Shown in pieces: positions 36,113 through 45,917 of a DNA stretch of 64,000 bases. The notes beneath the pieces are model-generated. The model had not been told where the DNA came from, made no database searches, and was given only the letters and a program-made list of their open reading frames with translations. The stretch lies in the NCBI RefSeq assembly GCF_018831085.1, contig NZ_JAGPNM010000003.1, positions 62,001 to 126,000 on the forward strand, written 5' to 3'. A program made the position numbers and the translations under genes. Position 1 is the stretch's first letter, and each line of letters begins with the position of its first letter. This stretch comes from Rheinheimera oceanensis (GTDB taxonomy: Bacteria > Pseudomonadota > Gammaproteobacteria > Enterobacterales > Alteromonadaceae).

Positions 36113-36757
36113 ATGTTATCAGAAGAAGCAGTATTGGTACGAAGCGCGTTAGAAGCACTGGGGCTTGAAACTCCGATGCTGGACAATGGTTTGTCGCGTG
36201 ATCAGAAGTACGACAAGATAAGTCGCCTGATGGCGGAAGTTGTCAGCACGCTGGGCCTGGATTTGCGGGATGACAGCTTAAGCGAAACACCGCACCGGAT
36301 TGCCAAAATGTATGTTGATGAGATTTTTGGCGGTCTTAATTATGCTAACTTCCCGAAAATGGCATTGATTGAAAACAAAATGCAGGTGAAGGAAATGGTG
36401 AAGGTGAAGGACATCAGCTTTACCAGCACCTGCGAGCATCATTTTGTTACGATTGATGGCTATGCTACGGTGGCCTATATTCCGGAAAAACGCATTATCG
36501 GTTTATCAAAAATTAACCGTATAGTACGCTTTTTTGCTCAGCGCCCGCAGGTGCAGGAACGCTTAACCCAACAGGTTCTGGTGGCAATGCAAACCTTGTT
36601 GCAAACCCAAAATGTGGCGGTAACAATGGAAGCGGTGCACTACTGCGTAAAATCGCGTGGCGTAATGGATGTCAACTCCAAAACCCAAACTACAGCGCTT
36701 GGCGGTATCTTTAAAGATGATGGCCGTACCCGCGCCGAGTTTCTTGCCCGCTACTAA
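36113..36757 (+). CDS. folE: GTP cyclohydrolase I
   Basis: The protein has 214 residues from the ATG at 36113 (GGA 8 bases upstream), which gives the E. coli-like start [21 protein letters not shown]. The upstream frame to 36068 is not supported. It converts GTP to 7,8-dihydroneopterin triphosphate for folate. The zinc ligands are visible in STCEHHFV and [10 protein letters not shown] terminator follows. Confidence 0.96.
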   Translation: MLSEEAVLVRSALEALGLETPMLDNGLSRDQKYDKISRLMAEVVSTLGLDLRDDSLSETPHRIAKMYVDEIFGGLNYANFPKMALIENKMQVKEMVKVKDISFTSTCEHHFVTIDGYATVAYIPEKRIIGLSKINRIVRFFAQRPQVQERLTQQVLVAMQTLLQTQNVAVTMEAVHYCVKSRGVMDVNSKTQTTALGGIFKDDGRTRAEFLARY

Positions 36758-36786
36758 AGCTTTGTTTTGTATGGTTTACTGATACT

Positions 36787-36810
36787 AAGGCGCTTAAATG
36801 CGCCTTTTTT
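36787..36810 (+). terminator. Terminator of folE
   Basis: AAGGCGC/GCGCCTT (36787-36793, 36800-36806) with a six-base loop is followed by a run of T to 36810. Confidence 0.85.
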
Positions 36811-36826
36811 ATGCCTTGTTTTTTTG

Positions 36827-36855
36827 TTGCAAATGCGAATTGTTATCAGTATTAT
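36827..36855 (+). promoter_or_regulatory. Promoter with overlapping candidate Fur box
   Basis: TTGCAA (36827-36832) and TATTAT (36850-36855) are 17 bases apart, a good sigma-70 promoter. Between them, 36829-36847 matches 13 of 19 positions of the Fur consensus (GATAATGATAATCATTATC). Fur bound here would block RNA polymerase. The operon that follows belongs to a type often linked to iron or haem in Alteromonadales, which fits, but Fur control is inferred. Confidence 0.55.
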
Positions 36856-36885
36856 GCCGGTAACTTTTTTACCGGTAGTGTTGTA

Positions 36886-37515
36886 ATGATAGAACGTGGT
36901 CGTGGCCCTGTGCTGGCAAAATTTATGCGGTTGCTGCACAGCTACAGCTCAATGCTGGTGTTGGTACTACTGCTGTTTTTTGCTATTACCGGCATAACCC
37001 TTAACCACCCTGATCTGCTGTACAGCACGGCAGGTAAAAGTAGCCGTCAGCAAGTGCTGACATTACCTGAGGCCTTGCAATATTCCGATTTACCTCAGTC
37101 AGACAGCGAGCAAGCTGCCGTTGCTTCGCAATTTCGTGACTGGCTGAGCCGCGAGCATCAGGTTAAAGCATCGGTATTCAGTTATCAGTTTGATACTGAC
37201 GATAGCCTGCTGGAACTGGATTTTAAACGCCCGGCGGGGTATGCCTCTGTCGTAGTAGATTTTGCCGCCAACACAGCTGAGCTGGAACTAGAGTTTAACG
37301 GCTATCTGGCACTGTTAAACGATTTACATAAAGGCCGTAATGCCGGGCTTAGCTGGCTGCTGTTAATTGATCTTACCGCGGTTGCCTGCATTATTTTTGC
37401 CCTGACCGGGTTTTATCTGATGCTCAAGCAAGCCACAAGGCGCAGTGTTGGTAACAGCCTGGCCATGCTGGGTATTTTTATCAGTTTGTTTGCATATATC
37501 TTGTCGTTACATTAA
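36886..37515 (+). CDS. PepSY-associated transmembrane protein
   Basis: The protein has 209 residues from the ATG at 36886. Membrane helices lie at about 17-40 (YSSMLVLVLLLFFAITGITL), around 160-185 and at the C-terminus. The first helix with RLLHSYSSM and GITLNHP, and the periplasmic segment ending NDLHKGRNAGLSW, are typical of PepSY-associated TM proteins, thought to assist metal or haem reduction at the inner membrane. It leads a three-gene operon with two exported proteins under a candidate Fur-regulated promoter. Confidence 0.82.
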   Translation: MIERGRGPVLAKFMRLLHSYSSMLVLVLLLFFAITGITLNHPDLLYSTAGKSSRQQVLTLPEALQYSDLPQSDSEQAAVASQFRDWLSREHQVKASVFSYQFDTDDSLLELDFKRPAGYASVVVDFAANTAELELEFNGYLALLNDLHKGRNAGLSWLLLIDLTAVACIIFALTGFYLMLKQATRRSVGNSLAMLGIFISLFAYILSLH

Positions 37516-37547
37516 CGCCGGTGTTGGCGTACTGCAGAGGGAACATT

Positions 37548-38045
37548 ATGAAGTTAACCGGTGCTTGTTTATGTGTATGTGCAGCGGCCTTATTTGGGCA
37601 CGCTACGGCGCAGGCTGCACAAAGTGATATTAAGTTGGAATTGCCGGCAATTGAAACCAGTCAATACCACCGGCCTTATGTTGCCGTGTGGATTGAAGAT
37701 GCGCAGCAGCAACCGGTAAAACTGATTGCACTGTGGGTAGAAAAACCAGACTGGTTAAAGGATTTACGCCGCTTTTGGCGCAAAATTGGCCGCAGCAATA
37801 CCGCCTTGGTTGATGCCGTAAGCGGTGCCACGCAGAAGCCAGGCAACTATACCCTGCACTGGGACGGAAACAATGATGACGGCAGTGCACTGCCGCCTGG
37901 CAAGTATACGCTTTTTGTTGAAGCTGCCCGCGAGCAGGGGGGGCGTAGCCTGGCTAAGCATGATTTTACCCTGCCAGCGACAAGTGCCGTGATTGAAATA
38001 GCCGCCGATGGTGAGCTTGGCGACATCAGCGCAACACTGCGCTGA
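37548..38045 (+). CDS. Periplasmic DUF2271 protein
   Basis: The protein has 165 residues from the ATG at 37548 (AGAGGG SD). The signal peptide (LCVCAAALFGHATAQA) is followed by the DUF2271 domain: PYVAVWIEDAQQQPVKLIALW, ALVDAVSGATQKPGNYTLHWDG and LPPGKYTLFVEAAREQGG (cited in part). The domain often occurs fused or next to PepSY proteins, as here. Function unknown; probably works with its two neighbours at the inner membrane. Confidence 0.85.
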   Translation: MKLTGACLCVCAAALFGHATAQAAQSDIKLELPAIETSQYHRPYVAVWIEDAQQQPVKLIALWVEKPDWLKDLRRFWRKIGRSNTALVDAVSGATQKPGNYTLHWDGNNDDGSALPPGKYTLFVEAAREQGGRSLAKHDFTLPATSAVIEIAADGELGDISATLR

Positions 38046-38083
38046 GTAATACCTGAATTAACAGACTATTAAGGAATATTGAA

Positions 38084-38884
38084 ATGTTAAAAAAAGCAGC
38101 ATTAGTAATGTCGGCACTGTGTATCAGTGCCAGTGTCAGTGCTCATACATTATGGCTGGTACCCAGCCACTACGTGTTATCTAAGCAGGACAGCTGGATA
38201 GCAGTGGACGCCTCAGCTGCCAATATGACATTTGTACCGGATAAAGGCATTGGTTTAAATAGTCTTAAACTGTATGCCCCTGATGGCAAAGCACAGGATG
38301 TGACTACCGTATATCAGGGCAAGCGTAAATCTATGGCGGACGTTCAGCTATCCGGCGATGGTACTTACCGGCTGGAAATGGCTAACCCGGTGCGTTATTT
38401 CACCAGCTATGAGCTAAATGGTGAGCGCAAACGGCTAATGGCAAATAAACAGGAGCGTACAGCACAGTTACCCGCCGGAGCCACCAAAGTAGAAACAGTG
38501 CAAATGCGCAGCCGCAATTTTGCTTATGTTACAGTAAACAGCCCGACACAAACGGTGCTGAAACTACAAAATGCCGGGCTGGAAATCAGCAGCAACACGC
38601 ACCCGGCCGATGTGGTAGCAGAAGAAAACCTGCAACTGGTGTTTAACATGGATGGTAAACCACAGGCGGGAGTAAAAGGCACCCTGTCTTATGAAGGTGA
38701 GTTGTATCGTAACGATGCCGGTCGGGTTGAATTTGAAACCGACAGCAAAGGCCAGTTCAGTTTTACGCCACAACACGCCGGACGCTATTTAATTGAAGCA
38801 TCGTATTCTGCTGATACTGCTACCGCTCTGGCAGATAAAGTACGTGAATCTGTGACCTTTACCTTTGAAGTGGCCCTGCCATAA
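38084..38884 (+). CDS. Periplasmic DUF4198 protein
   Basis: The protein has 266 residues with a signal peptide ending SVSA followed at once by HTLWLVPSHYVLS. That mature N-terminal His directly after the cleavage site is the mark of DUF4198, a family resembling nickel/cobalt-linked NikK/CbiK-type metal-binding proteins. Two immunoglobulin-like beta domains follow (the second about 165-266, with KGQFSFTPQHAGRYLIEASY). Being in an operon with PepSY and DUF2271 proteins and next to a candidate Fur box points to metal handling. Confidence 0.85.
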   Translation: MLKKAALVMSALCISASVSAHTLWLVPSHYVLSKQDSWIAVDASAANMTFVPDKGIGLNSLKLYAPDGKAQDVTTVYQGKRKSMADVQLSGDGTYRLEMANPVRYFTSYELNGERKRLMANKQERTAQLPAGATKVETVQMRSRNFAYVTVNSPTQTVLKLQNAGLEISSNTHPADVVAEENLQLVFNMDGKPQAGVKGTLSYEGELYRNDAGRVEFETDSKGQFSFTPQHAGRYLIEASYSADTATALADKVRESVTFTFEVALP

Positions 38885-38910
38885 CCAAGCAATTTATTGT
38901 TTTATCCGAT

Positions 38911-38940
38911 AAAGCCAGCCTGTTTCGATAGGCTGGCTTT
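38911..38940 (+). terminator. Terminator of the PepSY/DUF2271/DUF4198 operon
   Basis: AAAGCCAGCCT/AGGCTGGCTTT (38911-38921, 38930-38940), an 11-bp perfect stem with an 8-base loop, ends in TTT and lies 27 bases after the DUF4198 stop codon. Confidence 0.8.
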
Positions 38941-38986
38941 CTGCTATTTGTTACACTCTGGCGCAAAGTATTTGCAGGGAAACCTT

Positions 38987-40108
38987 ATGCGCATTTTTGC
39001 TGATGAGAACATGCCACTGGTGCAGCCGTTTTTTGCTCAGTTTGGTAATGTCAGCTTATTTAATGGCCGGACTGTAACGGCTGAACAACTGGCCGGGGCT
39101 GATATTCTGCTGGTGCGTTCAGTAACACAGGTAGATGCGGCTTTACTAAGCCAGTGCCCGCAACTGCGCTTTGTTGGTACCGCCACCATTGGTATGGATC
39201 ATATTGACCAGACTTACCTGGCAAAGCGTAATATCAGTTTTTCCAGCGCGCCGGGCTGTAATGCACAATCTGTGGTTGAATATGTGCTTAGCAGCCTGTG
39301 GTATCTGGCCGATAAATATCAGTGGCAGTTAACTGAAAAAACTGTCGGTGTAGTTGGCGTGGGCAATATTGGTCAGCGGCTGGTAAATGCTTTACAGGCA
39401 CTTAATATCAGCGTATTACAGTGCGATCCGCTGCGGGCACAACAAGAGGCTGATTTTGCCCATACTGATTTTGCAGATGTATGCCGGCAAGCCGATATTA
39501 TCAGTTTTCATACCCCGCTTATCAGCAATGGCCCTTTTGCAACCCGGCATTTGCTGAATGGCGCAACATTGGCGCAGCTTAAACCCGACTGCGCAATTAT
39601 TAACGCCTCACGTGGTGCCGTGATTGATAATCAGGCTTTACTTAGCAATCTGAGCCGGGCAACCCGCAGAAGAGCGGTGGTGCTTGATGTATGGGAGCAA
39701 GAGCCGGATATCCTTACGGCATTGTTACCTTATGTTGATATCGCCACAGCACATATTGCCGGTCATAGTGTTGAAGGCAAAGCCCGCGGTACCGAAATGC
39801 TATATCAGCGTTGCTGTGAATTGTTTGGTCAGCCGGTAAAACAGCAGTTAAGCCAGCTGCTGGCAGTGCCAGCAATGGAAAAATTGCAAATTAGTGCAGA
39901 TTTTGGGCTTCCAGATGTCCAAAATTTGGCAAGACTGTTATATGATGTGCGCCGTGATGATGCAATACTGCGCCATTACCTGCAGCGTAACGGCTTTGAC
40001 TGGCTTCGTAAGTCATATCCGCCGCGGCGTGAATTCAGCTCATTACAACTGTGTGGCAAAGTGATACCAGATTACCTGCCGCAATTAGGTTTTAGCCTCG
40101 CACAATAA
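38987..40108 (+). CDS. pdxB: 4-phosphoerythronate dehydrogenase
   Basis: The protein has 373 residues from the ATG at 38987 (AGGGA SD, 7 bases); the open frame to 38897 includes the preceding terminator and is not coding. It performs the second step of pyridoxal phosphate synthesis. The NAD-binding GVGNIGQRL lies near residue 125, the hydroxyacid-dehydrogenase block NASRGAVIDNQALL follows, and AHIAGHSVEGKARGTEM carries the catalytic His. The C-terminal PdxB dimerisation domain is complete. It precedes asd by 14 bases. Confidence 0.95.
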   Translation: MRIFADENMPLVQPFFAQFGNVSLFNGRTVTAEQLAGADILLVRSVTQVDAALLSQCPQLRFVGTATIGMDHIDQTYLAKRNISFSSAPGCNAQSVVEYVLSSLWYLADKYQWQLTEKTVGVVGVGNIGQRLVNALQALNISVLQCDPLRAQQEADFAHTDFADVCRQADIISFHTPLISNGPFATRHLLNGATLAQLKPDCAIINASRGAVIDNQALLSNLSRATRRRAVVLDVWEQEPDILTALLPYVDIATAHIAGHSVEGKARGTEMLYQRCCELFGQPVKQQLSQLLAVPAMEKLQISADFGLPDVQNLARLLYDVRRDDAILRHYLQRNGFDWLRKSYPPRREFSSLQLCGKVIPDYLPQLGFSLAQ

Positions 40109-40122
40109 CTAGAGGAACTGTC

Positions 40123-41142
40123 ATGGCTTCGCAATATAATGTTGCCGTTTTAGGAGCAACAGGGTTAGTAGGACAACATTTAATTGAAATTCTGGAACAG
40201 CGCGACTTCCCGGTTGCTGAACTGTTCCCATTAGCCAGCAGCCGCTCTGCTGGTGGTACCGTGACGTTCAAAGGCAAGAAGATTAAGGTTATTGATGCAG
40301 AAACCTTCGACTGGTCAAAAGCACAGATTGGTCTGTTTTCTGCCGGTGGCAGTGTCTCAGCCATTTATGCCCCCAAGGCAGCCGATGCCGGTTGTGTGGT
40401 GATCGACAATACCTCACATTACCGGTACGAGCCGGATATTCCGCTGGTGGTACCTGAAGTTAACGCCCATGCTATTGCTGATTACCGCAACCGCAATATT
40501 ATTGCTAACCCCAATTGCTCTACTATTCAGATGTTGGTGGCATTAAAGCCCATCCATGATGCGGTGGGGATTAGCCGTATTAATGTCGCAACCTATCAGT
40601 CGGTAAGTGGTGCAGGCCAGGACGCTGTAGAAGCCTTAGCCCATGAAGCTGCCCAACTGATGAATGGCCGGCCAATTGAGAAAGAGGGGCAGTTTGCCCG
40701 CCAGATCGCCTTTAATGTAATCCCGCAAATTGATGTATTTATGGATAACGGCTACACCAAAGAAGAAATGAAAATGCACTGGGAAACGCAGAAGATCTTT
40801 GGTGACGACAGCATTGCTGTTAACGCCACTGCGGTACGGGTGCCGGTATTTTTCGGCCATGCCGAAGCGGTACATATTGAAACCCGGATGCCCATCAGCG
40901 TTGAGCAGGTAAAAGCTTTGCTGGCCGAAGCGCCGGGCGTGGTGCTACTGGAAAACAATGCCGATTTCCCCACTCAGGTATGCAGTGCTGCGGGTAAGGA
41001 TGAGGTATTTGTTGGCCGCATCCGCCAGGATCTATCGCATGAAAATGGCATAAACCTGTGGGTTGTAGCAGATAACATCCGCAAAGGCGCCGCTACAAAC
41101 AGTATTCAGATTGCAGAGCATCTGATCCGCGATTATCTCTAG
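40123..41142 (+). CDS. asd: Aspartate-semialdehyde dehydrogenase
   Basis: The protein has 339 residues. It reduces aspartyl phosphate to aspartate semialdehyde for lysine, threonine, methionine and diaminopimelate. The NADP-binding GATGLVGQ is at 11-18, the active-site Cys132 is in ANPNCSTIQ, and the His of the family lies in PVFFGHAEAVHIE. The presence of Cys132 shows a true enzyme rather than the catalytically dead Usg paralogue often found in this position. SD AGAGGAA. Confidence 0.94.
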   Translation: MASQYNVAVLGATGLVGQHLIEILEQRDFPVAELFPLASSRSAGGTVTFKGKKIKVIDAETFDWSKAQIGLFSAGGSVSAIYAPKAADAGCVVIDNTSHYRYEPDIPLVVPEVNAHAIADYRNRNIIANPNCSTIQMLVALKPIHDAVGISRINVATYQSVSGAGQDAVEALAHEAAQLMNGRPIEKEGQFARQIAFNVIPQIDVFMDNGYTKEEMKMHWETQKIFGDDSIAVNATAVRVPVFFGHAEAVHIETRMPISVEQVKALLAEAPGVVLLENNADFPTQVCSAAGKDEVFVGRIRQDLSHENGINLWVVADNIRKGAATNSIQIAEHLIRDYL

Positions 41143-41176
41143 TTGTATTAAGGCCCGGCGTAGAATGCCGGTATGG

Positions 41177-41206
41177 AAGGCCCCGTATGGGGCCTTGTTG
41201 TTTTTA
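41177..41206 (+). terminator. Terminator of pdxB-asd
   Basis: AAGGCCCC/GGGGCCTT (41177-41184, 41189-41196) with a GTAT loop is followed by GTTGTTTTTA. Confidence 0.88.
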
Positions 41207-41396
41207 TACCCGGCTAACTTCACTACGTTTTTTTAACACTGGTCAGAATGGCTGCCTTGCTTTATATTTTCAGCATTTAGTTACCACATATAGTTGGAAC
41301 AGTGTTTGCAGGTCGTTTGCAGTTAGCGCTAAAGATTACTGCAGCTGCTGCCGATTTCTTCTGTAAATGCGCCTGATTTTGGGGTAGGGGACATTA

Positions 41397-44024
41397 ATGC
41401 CTTGGTTATTTGTTTTACTGATTACTGTGCTTGTCAATTTTTCGTCATCCTTGCAGGCACAGGAAAGTACCACCCAGATCCGTGGGCCGCGTGGTTCTGA
41501 TGCGGTTACGCCTTCGCAAATCCGCGGGCCCCGCGCTACAGATGCCGTTGCACCGGCTGAACAAATTGGCCCGTTAAGCCCCGCTGATACCCTGTGGCGT
41601 GTAGCTGAGCGGGTTAAACCTGCTGGTAATATCAGCCTGTATCAGGTGATGTATGCGTTATACCTGAAAAACCCCGATGCCTTTCTTGAGGATAATCTTA
41701 ATCACTTAAAACCCGGCGCTATACTGGTGCTGCCATCCTTGCAGGAAATCCAGCAGGTTGATGTTACGGTTGCCAGACAAAAAGCTGAGCAGGATGACAA
41801 AATCTGGGCACAGCGGCAAAAAGCTGCCGCGCCTAAGCCAGTTGCTACAGCAAGCAACGGCAATGTTGCTGCCGGCACGACTCCACCACAATGGCAGGCT
41901 GAGTTAAAACGGCTGGACGAACAGCAACGCCAACAGCTTGACGGTTTACGCAGCCAGTTTGCCGACTCAATGCAACTGGTTGAAACCATGGCGCAGGAAA
42001 ATTTGCAGCTAAAAACCAGTTTAACCAAGTTGCAGCAAGAGCTGGAATTGCTGAAAGTACAGCTGGGTGAGGACAGTGAAATTCAGCAGCAAATTGAGCT
42101 GTTAGTACAACAACAGGCCCAGTTGCTGCAAGCTAAAGCGGATGAAGAAGCCGCAGCAAAACAGGCCGCAGAGCAAAGCTCTGACTGGGGCAGCCTGCTA
42201 CAAAACCCGTTAAGCTGGATCCTTGCTGCCTGTATACCGGCATTACTGGTACTGTTCAGCGTATTGTTGTGGGTAAAAAAACGTGGCCAGAAAACAGAAG
42301 AAGTGATTAATGCTGCCCGTACAGAACCCCAGACAGATCCTACCTATCATTCACCGCTGCCGCCGCTGGAAGAAAATGATGAGCTGGATGAAAGCCTGTT
42401 CGAAATTGATGATGCATTACTCGAAGATGCCTTCGTTGATGACACTATCTTAGCGGACAGCAGTGCTGACAGCGATCTGCTGCAGTTTGACGATGCACTG
42501 ACTTTTGAAGATGACAGTTTATTGCCTACAGCAGACAGCAAACCAGCAGAGCAGCCAGCAAAACAGGATACGGCGTTTGATACTGATAATATTTTATCTG
42601 ACAGTGACTTATCTGCCCTTTTTGCTGCAGCCGATGATGATGACAGTATTGTAGAACTGGCCGATAACGACGATAGTCAGGACGATATATTAAACGAGGC
42701 TGATACCCGGCCAGAGGCAAGCACTGACACGCTGGCGGATGAGGAAACCTTTGACGAATTTGATATAGATGATCTGATTGAAGAAGTTGCACTGGACGAA
42801 GACGATGATGAACTGGCTGAACTGACCGGCCAGGAGCAGGATATGCTGGCTGCGTTGGCCCAGCCGGCTGCTACGCCTGTTGCACCTGAAGCTGATACTG
42901 AAGTTATTGCTGAAACTGAGCCGGATATTACCCTGGACGACGCTTTGCTGGCAGAGCCAGAGCAAAACTTTGACAGTTCAGAGTTGGAAGAATTTGCCGA
43001 GAGCCTGGTAGCTGAAAGCGAAGCTGCGCAGCCTGACGTTATACCTGAGTATGAACTGACAGAAGATGAAGCGCTGCTAAATGCAGAGTTAAGTGAACTG
43101 TTGGATCAGGTAGATACACTTGATGATGTGGCAACTGACGATGAAGCTATTCATACCGTTACGCCGCAGGACATCGGACTGGAAACGTTGCCAGCAGAGC
43201 CGGACAGCGAACCTGCAGACGAGCCTGACACTACACCTGTTGAGGCTGCACCAGTTGATACTGCCGCAATTGATACCAGCCCGGATGAGACGGATGATGT
43301 GTTGATTGATGACGCAGAGGTTTTAAAGGCCGAAAATACAACGCTGCAGAACCTTGACCTGACGGCACTGGATGACAGTTCAGTCAGCCGGCCGACTGAA
43401 GCGGCATTGTCGGTAGAAAACCCCAGCAAGATACTTGAGCAATACCCGGAGCTGGAACTGGCTGATGATGCTTTGTCAGATGAGTTTGATCCGGCGTTTG
43501 AATTGTCTGATACCAGTGAAGCCTTGGCTGACGACGCGGTTGAAATTGAGCTGGATCCATTGCCGGAAGCACAGTTTGATACGCTGATGACCGAACTGGA
43601 AGCAATGGCTGATAATCTTGAACTGACAGACGCAACTGCAGATGATGAGGTTGATTTCAACTTCACAGATGCCACTGACACAATAGCAGCACCTGTAGCT
43701 GAAGATTTTGATTTTGCCGATGACGATTTTGTAGAAATTGACAAGTTGCTGGCCAGTGCCGAACAGCAGGAACTGGATCCGGAGCGGTTTAACAAATTAA
43801 ATGTTGATGTAGGGCTGGATGAGTTTGCTGATATTATTGGCGAACACGAACAACGTGATGTTGACAGAGAAGATAACGGCTATGCTGCCAAACTCGACTT
43901 AGTGCGGGCCTATATCGAAATTGACGATAAAGAAAGCGCCACAATGTTGCTGGATGACATTCTTAGCTCTGATGCCCCGCAAAATGTGAAAACCGAAGCT
44001 GCGAAACTAAAGCAAACCGAATAA
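41397..44024 (+). CDS. fimV: FimV/HubP-like polar protein
   Basis: The protein has 875 residues. A signal peptide (about 1-21) and a LysM-like FimV N-terminal domain (IGPLSPADTLWRVAERV... from about residue 56; family phrase GPxxxxDTLW) come first. A coiled coil (about 165-265) precedes a membrane helix near 275-293, then a very acidic cytoplasmic region (about 310-830, dense in Asp/Glu) and a short conserved C-terminal domain (DLVRAYIEIDDKESATMLL). FimV/HubP proteins organise the cell pole for type IV pili, flagella and chromosome origins. Residues 27-54 hold an extra tandem repeat (QIRGPR...DAV twice) before the usual motif. Confidence 0.92.
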   Translation: MPWLFVLLITVLVNFSSSLQAQESTTQIRGPRGSDAVTPSQIRGPRATDAVAPAEQIGPLSPADTLWRVAERVKPAGNISLYQVMYALYLKNPDAFLEDNLNHLKPGAILVLPSLQEIQQVDVTVARQKAEQDDKIWAQRQKAAAPKPVATASNGNVAAGTTPPQWQAELKRLDEQQRQQLDGLRSQFADSMQLVETMAQENLQLKTSLTKLQQELELLKVQLGEDSEIQQQIELLVQQQAQLLQAKADEEAAAKQAAEQSSDWGSLLQNPLSWILAACIPALLVLFSVLLWVKKRGQKTEEVINAARTEPQTDPTYHSPLPPLEENDELDESLFEIDDALLEDAFVDDTILADSSADSDLLQFDDALTFEDDSLLPTADSKPAEQPAKQDTAFDTDNILSDSDLSALFAAADDDDSIVELADNDDSQDDILNEADTRPEASTDTLADEETFDEFDIDDLIEEVALDEDDDELAELTGQEQDMLAALAQPAATPVAPEADTEVIAETEPDITLDDALLAEPEQNFDSSELEEFAESLVAESEAAQPDVIPEYELTEDEALLNAELSELLDQVDTLDDVATDDEAIHTVTPQDIGLETLPAEPDSEPADEPDTTPVEAAPVDTAAIDTSPDETDDVLIDDAEVLKAENTTLQNLDLTALDDSSVSRPTEAALSVENPSKILEQYPELELADDALSDEFDPAFELSDTSEALADDAVEIELDPLPEAQFDTLMTELEAMADNLELTDATADDEVDFNFTDATDTIAAPVAEDFDFADDDFVEIDKLLASAEQQELDPERFNKLNVDVGLDEFADIIGEHEQRDVDREDNGYAAKLDLVRAYIEIDDKESATMLLDDILSSDAPQNVKTEAAKLKQTE

Positions 44025-44087
44025 GTGCCAACACTGCATATTAATGGCGGTTGCGGTATAATCGCCGCCGTTTAACAGGGGGATGGC

Positions 44088-44873
44088 ATGCGCATTGCGT
44101 TAGGTATTGAGTACGATGGGTCCGGGTTTTATGGCTGGCAGCGTCAGCGCGAAGTAAACAGCGTACAGCAGGAACTGGAAATTGCACTGTCTAAAGTGGC
44201 AAACCAGCCGGTAGAATTGTTTTGTGCCGGCCGCACAGATGCGGGTGTTCATGCTACCGGGCAGGTCGTGCATTTTGATACCACTGCTGTGCGTGATGAG
44301 AAAGCCTGGGTAATGGGCACTAATGCTCAGCTGCCCGATGCAATCGCAGTGCGTTGGGCCAAAGCCGTGCCTGACGATTTTCACGCCCGTTTTAGCGCCA
44401 CCGCCCGCCGTTACCGCTATATTATTTACAATCATAAGTTCCGCCCGGCCATTTTACGCGCCGGGTTAAGCCATTATCATCAAAGCCTGGATACCGATTT
44501 AATGCAGCAGGCCGGCAGGTATTTACTCGGCGAGCAGGATTTCAGCTCATTCAGGGCTGTGCAATGTCAGTCGCATAGCCCGTTTCGTAATGTGCATCAC
44601 TTACGTATCAGCAGACAGGGCGACTATATTATTCTGGATATTAAAGCCAATGCGTTTTTGCATCATATGGTGCGCAATATTACCGGTAGTTTGCTGGAAG
44701 TCGGCATGAAAAACCGCCCGCCACAGTGGATTGCTGAGCTTTTAGCGGCCAAAGATCGTAATCTGGCAGCTGCAACAGCCAAACCAGGCGGGCTTTATCT
44801 GGTAGAGGTAGATTATCCGGCGCACTTTGCTTTACCCAAAGCACTAACCGGCCCGTTGTTTTTACCAGATTAA
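44088..44873 (+). CDS. truA: tRNA pseudouridine(38-40) synthase
   Basis: The protein has 261 residues, normal length. The catalytic Asp51 is in [13 protein letters not shown], and the conserved blocks [16 protein letters not shown] and [15 protein letters not shown] are present. It modifies uridines in the anticodon stem-loop of many tRNAs. The fimV-truA-accD order is common in gammaproteobacteria. Confidence 0.97.
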   Translation: MRIALGIEYDGSGFYGWQRQREVNSVQQELEIALSKVANQPVELFCAGRTDAGVHATGQVVHFDTTAVRDEKAWVMGTNAQLPDAIAVRWAKAVPDDFHARFSATARRYRYIIYNHKFRPAILRAGLSHYHQSLDTDLMQQAGRYLLGEQDFSSFRAVQCQSHSPFRNVHHLRISRQGDYIILDIKANAFLHHMVRNITGSLLEVGMKNRPPQWIAELLAAKDRNLAAATAKPGGLYLVEVDYPAHFALPKALTGPLFLPD

Positions 44874-45035
44874 AGGCCATGTGGCGGCCTTACAGCTTGT
44901 ACTACTAAGACCAGTTTTTTATATTATGTAGCGTCTGTTTTGTGCTTTAATAGCGCCGGTTTACTGAATTTCGGCGTTTTTTAACGTATTTACGGCATGG
45001 CGGGTGCGCGGTGCCGTTACCTATAGGAAACATTT

Positions 45036-45911
45036 ATGAGTTGGTTAGAAAAAATCCTGCCCAGAACATCCTCTTCTTCCGCGCGTCGAAATATCCCGGA
45101 AGGTGTCTGGACCAAATGCACATCCTGTGAAGCGGTGTTATATAAAGCAGATTTAGATCGTAATCTTGGGGTATGCCCCAAGTGTGATCATCATATGCGG
45201 GTGTCGGCCCGCTCACGCTTAACCAGCTTTTTCGATGCAAACAGCACTAAAGAGCTGGCGGCAGAGCTTGAACCGCAGGATTTGCTGAAGTTTAAAGACA
45301 GCAAGCGCTACAAAGACCGTATTACTGCCGCACAAAAAGACACTAACGAAAAAGATGCCATGGTGGTAATGCATGGCAGCTTAAAAGGTATGCCTATTGT
45401 TGCGGCATCATTTGAGTTTGAGTTTATGGGTGGCTCTATGGCGTCAGTCGTGGGGGCCAAATTTGTCGCTGGTGTTGAACACGCCTTAAAGCACAAAATA
45501 CCTTTTGTTTGTTTTTCTGCCAGCGGTGGTGCCCGTATGCAGGAAGCGCTGTTTTCTTTGATGCAGATGGCAAAAACCAGCGCCGCACTGGCCAAAATGA
45601 GTGAAGCGGGCCTGCCATATATTTCAGTATTAACTGACCCGACTATGGGCGGTGTATCAGCCAGTCTTGCTATGCTCGGTGATGTAAATATTGGCGAGCC
45701 CAAAGCATTAATTGGTTTTGCCGGCCCACGGGTTATTGAGCAAACCGTGCGTGAAAAGCTGCCGGAAGGTTTCCAGCGCAGTGAATTCCTGCTGGAACAT
45801 GGTGCTATTGATATGATTGTTGACCGGCGCAAAATGCGCGATACAATTGCGCGATTAGTCGCGAAGTTTATGCAGCTGCCTGCCCCGGTATCGGAGCACA
45901 ACGCCGCTTAA
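45036..45911 (+). CDS. accD: Acetyl-CoA carboxylase carboxyltransferase, beta subunit
   Basis: The protein has 291 residues. The N-terminal zinc ribbon uses Cys28, Cys31, Cys47 and Cys50 (CTSC, CPKC). The crotonase-like domain follows with [11 protein letters not shown] and [11 protein letters not shown], forming the oxyanion holes for the carboxyl transfer from biotin to acetyl-CoA. The subunit pairs with AccA (not in the window). It precedes folC by 6 bases, as in E. coli. Confidence 0.97.
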   Translation: MSWLEKILPRTSSSSARRNIPEGVWTKCTSCEAVLYKADLDRNLGVCPKCDHHMRVSARSRLTSFFDANSTKELAAELEPQDLLKFKDSKRYKDRITAAQKDTNEKDAMVVMHGSLKGMPIVAASFEFEFMGGSMASVVGAKFVAGVEHALKHKIPFVCFSASGGARMQEALFSLMQMAKTSAALAKMSEAGLPYISVLTDPTMGGVSASLAMLGDVNIGEPKALIGFAGPRVIEQTVREKLPEGFQRSEFLLEHGAIDMIVDRRKMRDTIARLVAKFMQLPAPVSEHNAA

Positions 45912-45917
45912 GGTGTT

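Noticed and set aside
42340..43700. Apparent repeat array of GAT-rich units resembling a low-complexity or CRISPR-like region.
   Set aside because: The units are irregular codons for acidic residues in frame with fimV, with no constant repeat or spacer length.
43151..43795. A 214-codon open frame on the minus strand inside fimV, rich in Ser.
   Set aside because: It is the mirror of the Asp/Glu-rich repeat region (GAT/GAC/GAA read backwards) and has no SD or family match.
44872..44892. Hairpin AAGGCC/GGCCTT after truA.
   Set aside because: Short stem with no following T-run; not convincing as a terminator.
45308..45901. 197-codon minus-strand frame inside accD.
   Set aside because: It is a shadow of a strongly conserved housekeeping gene.
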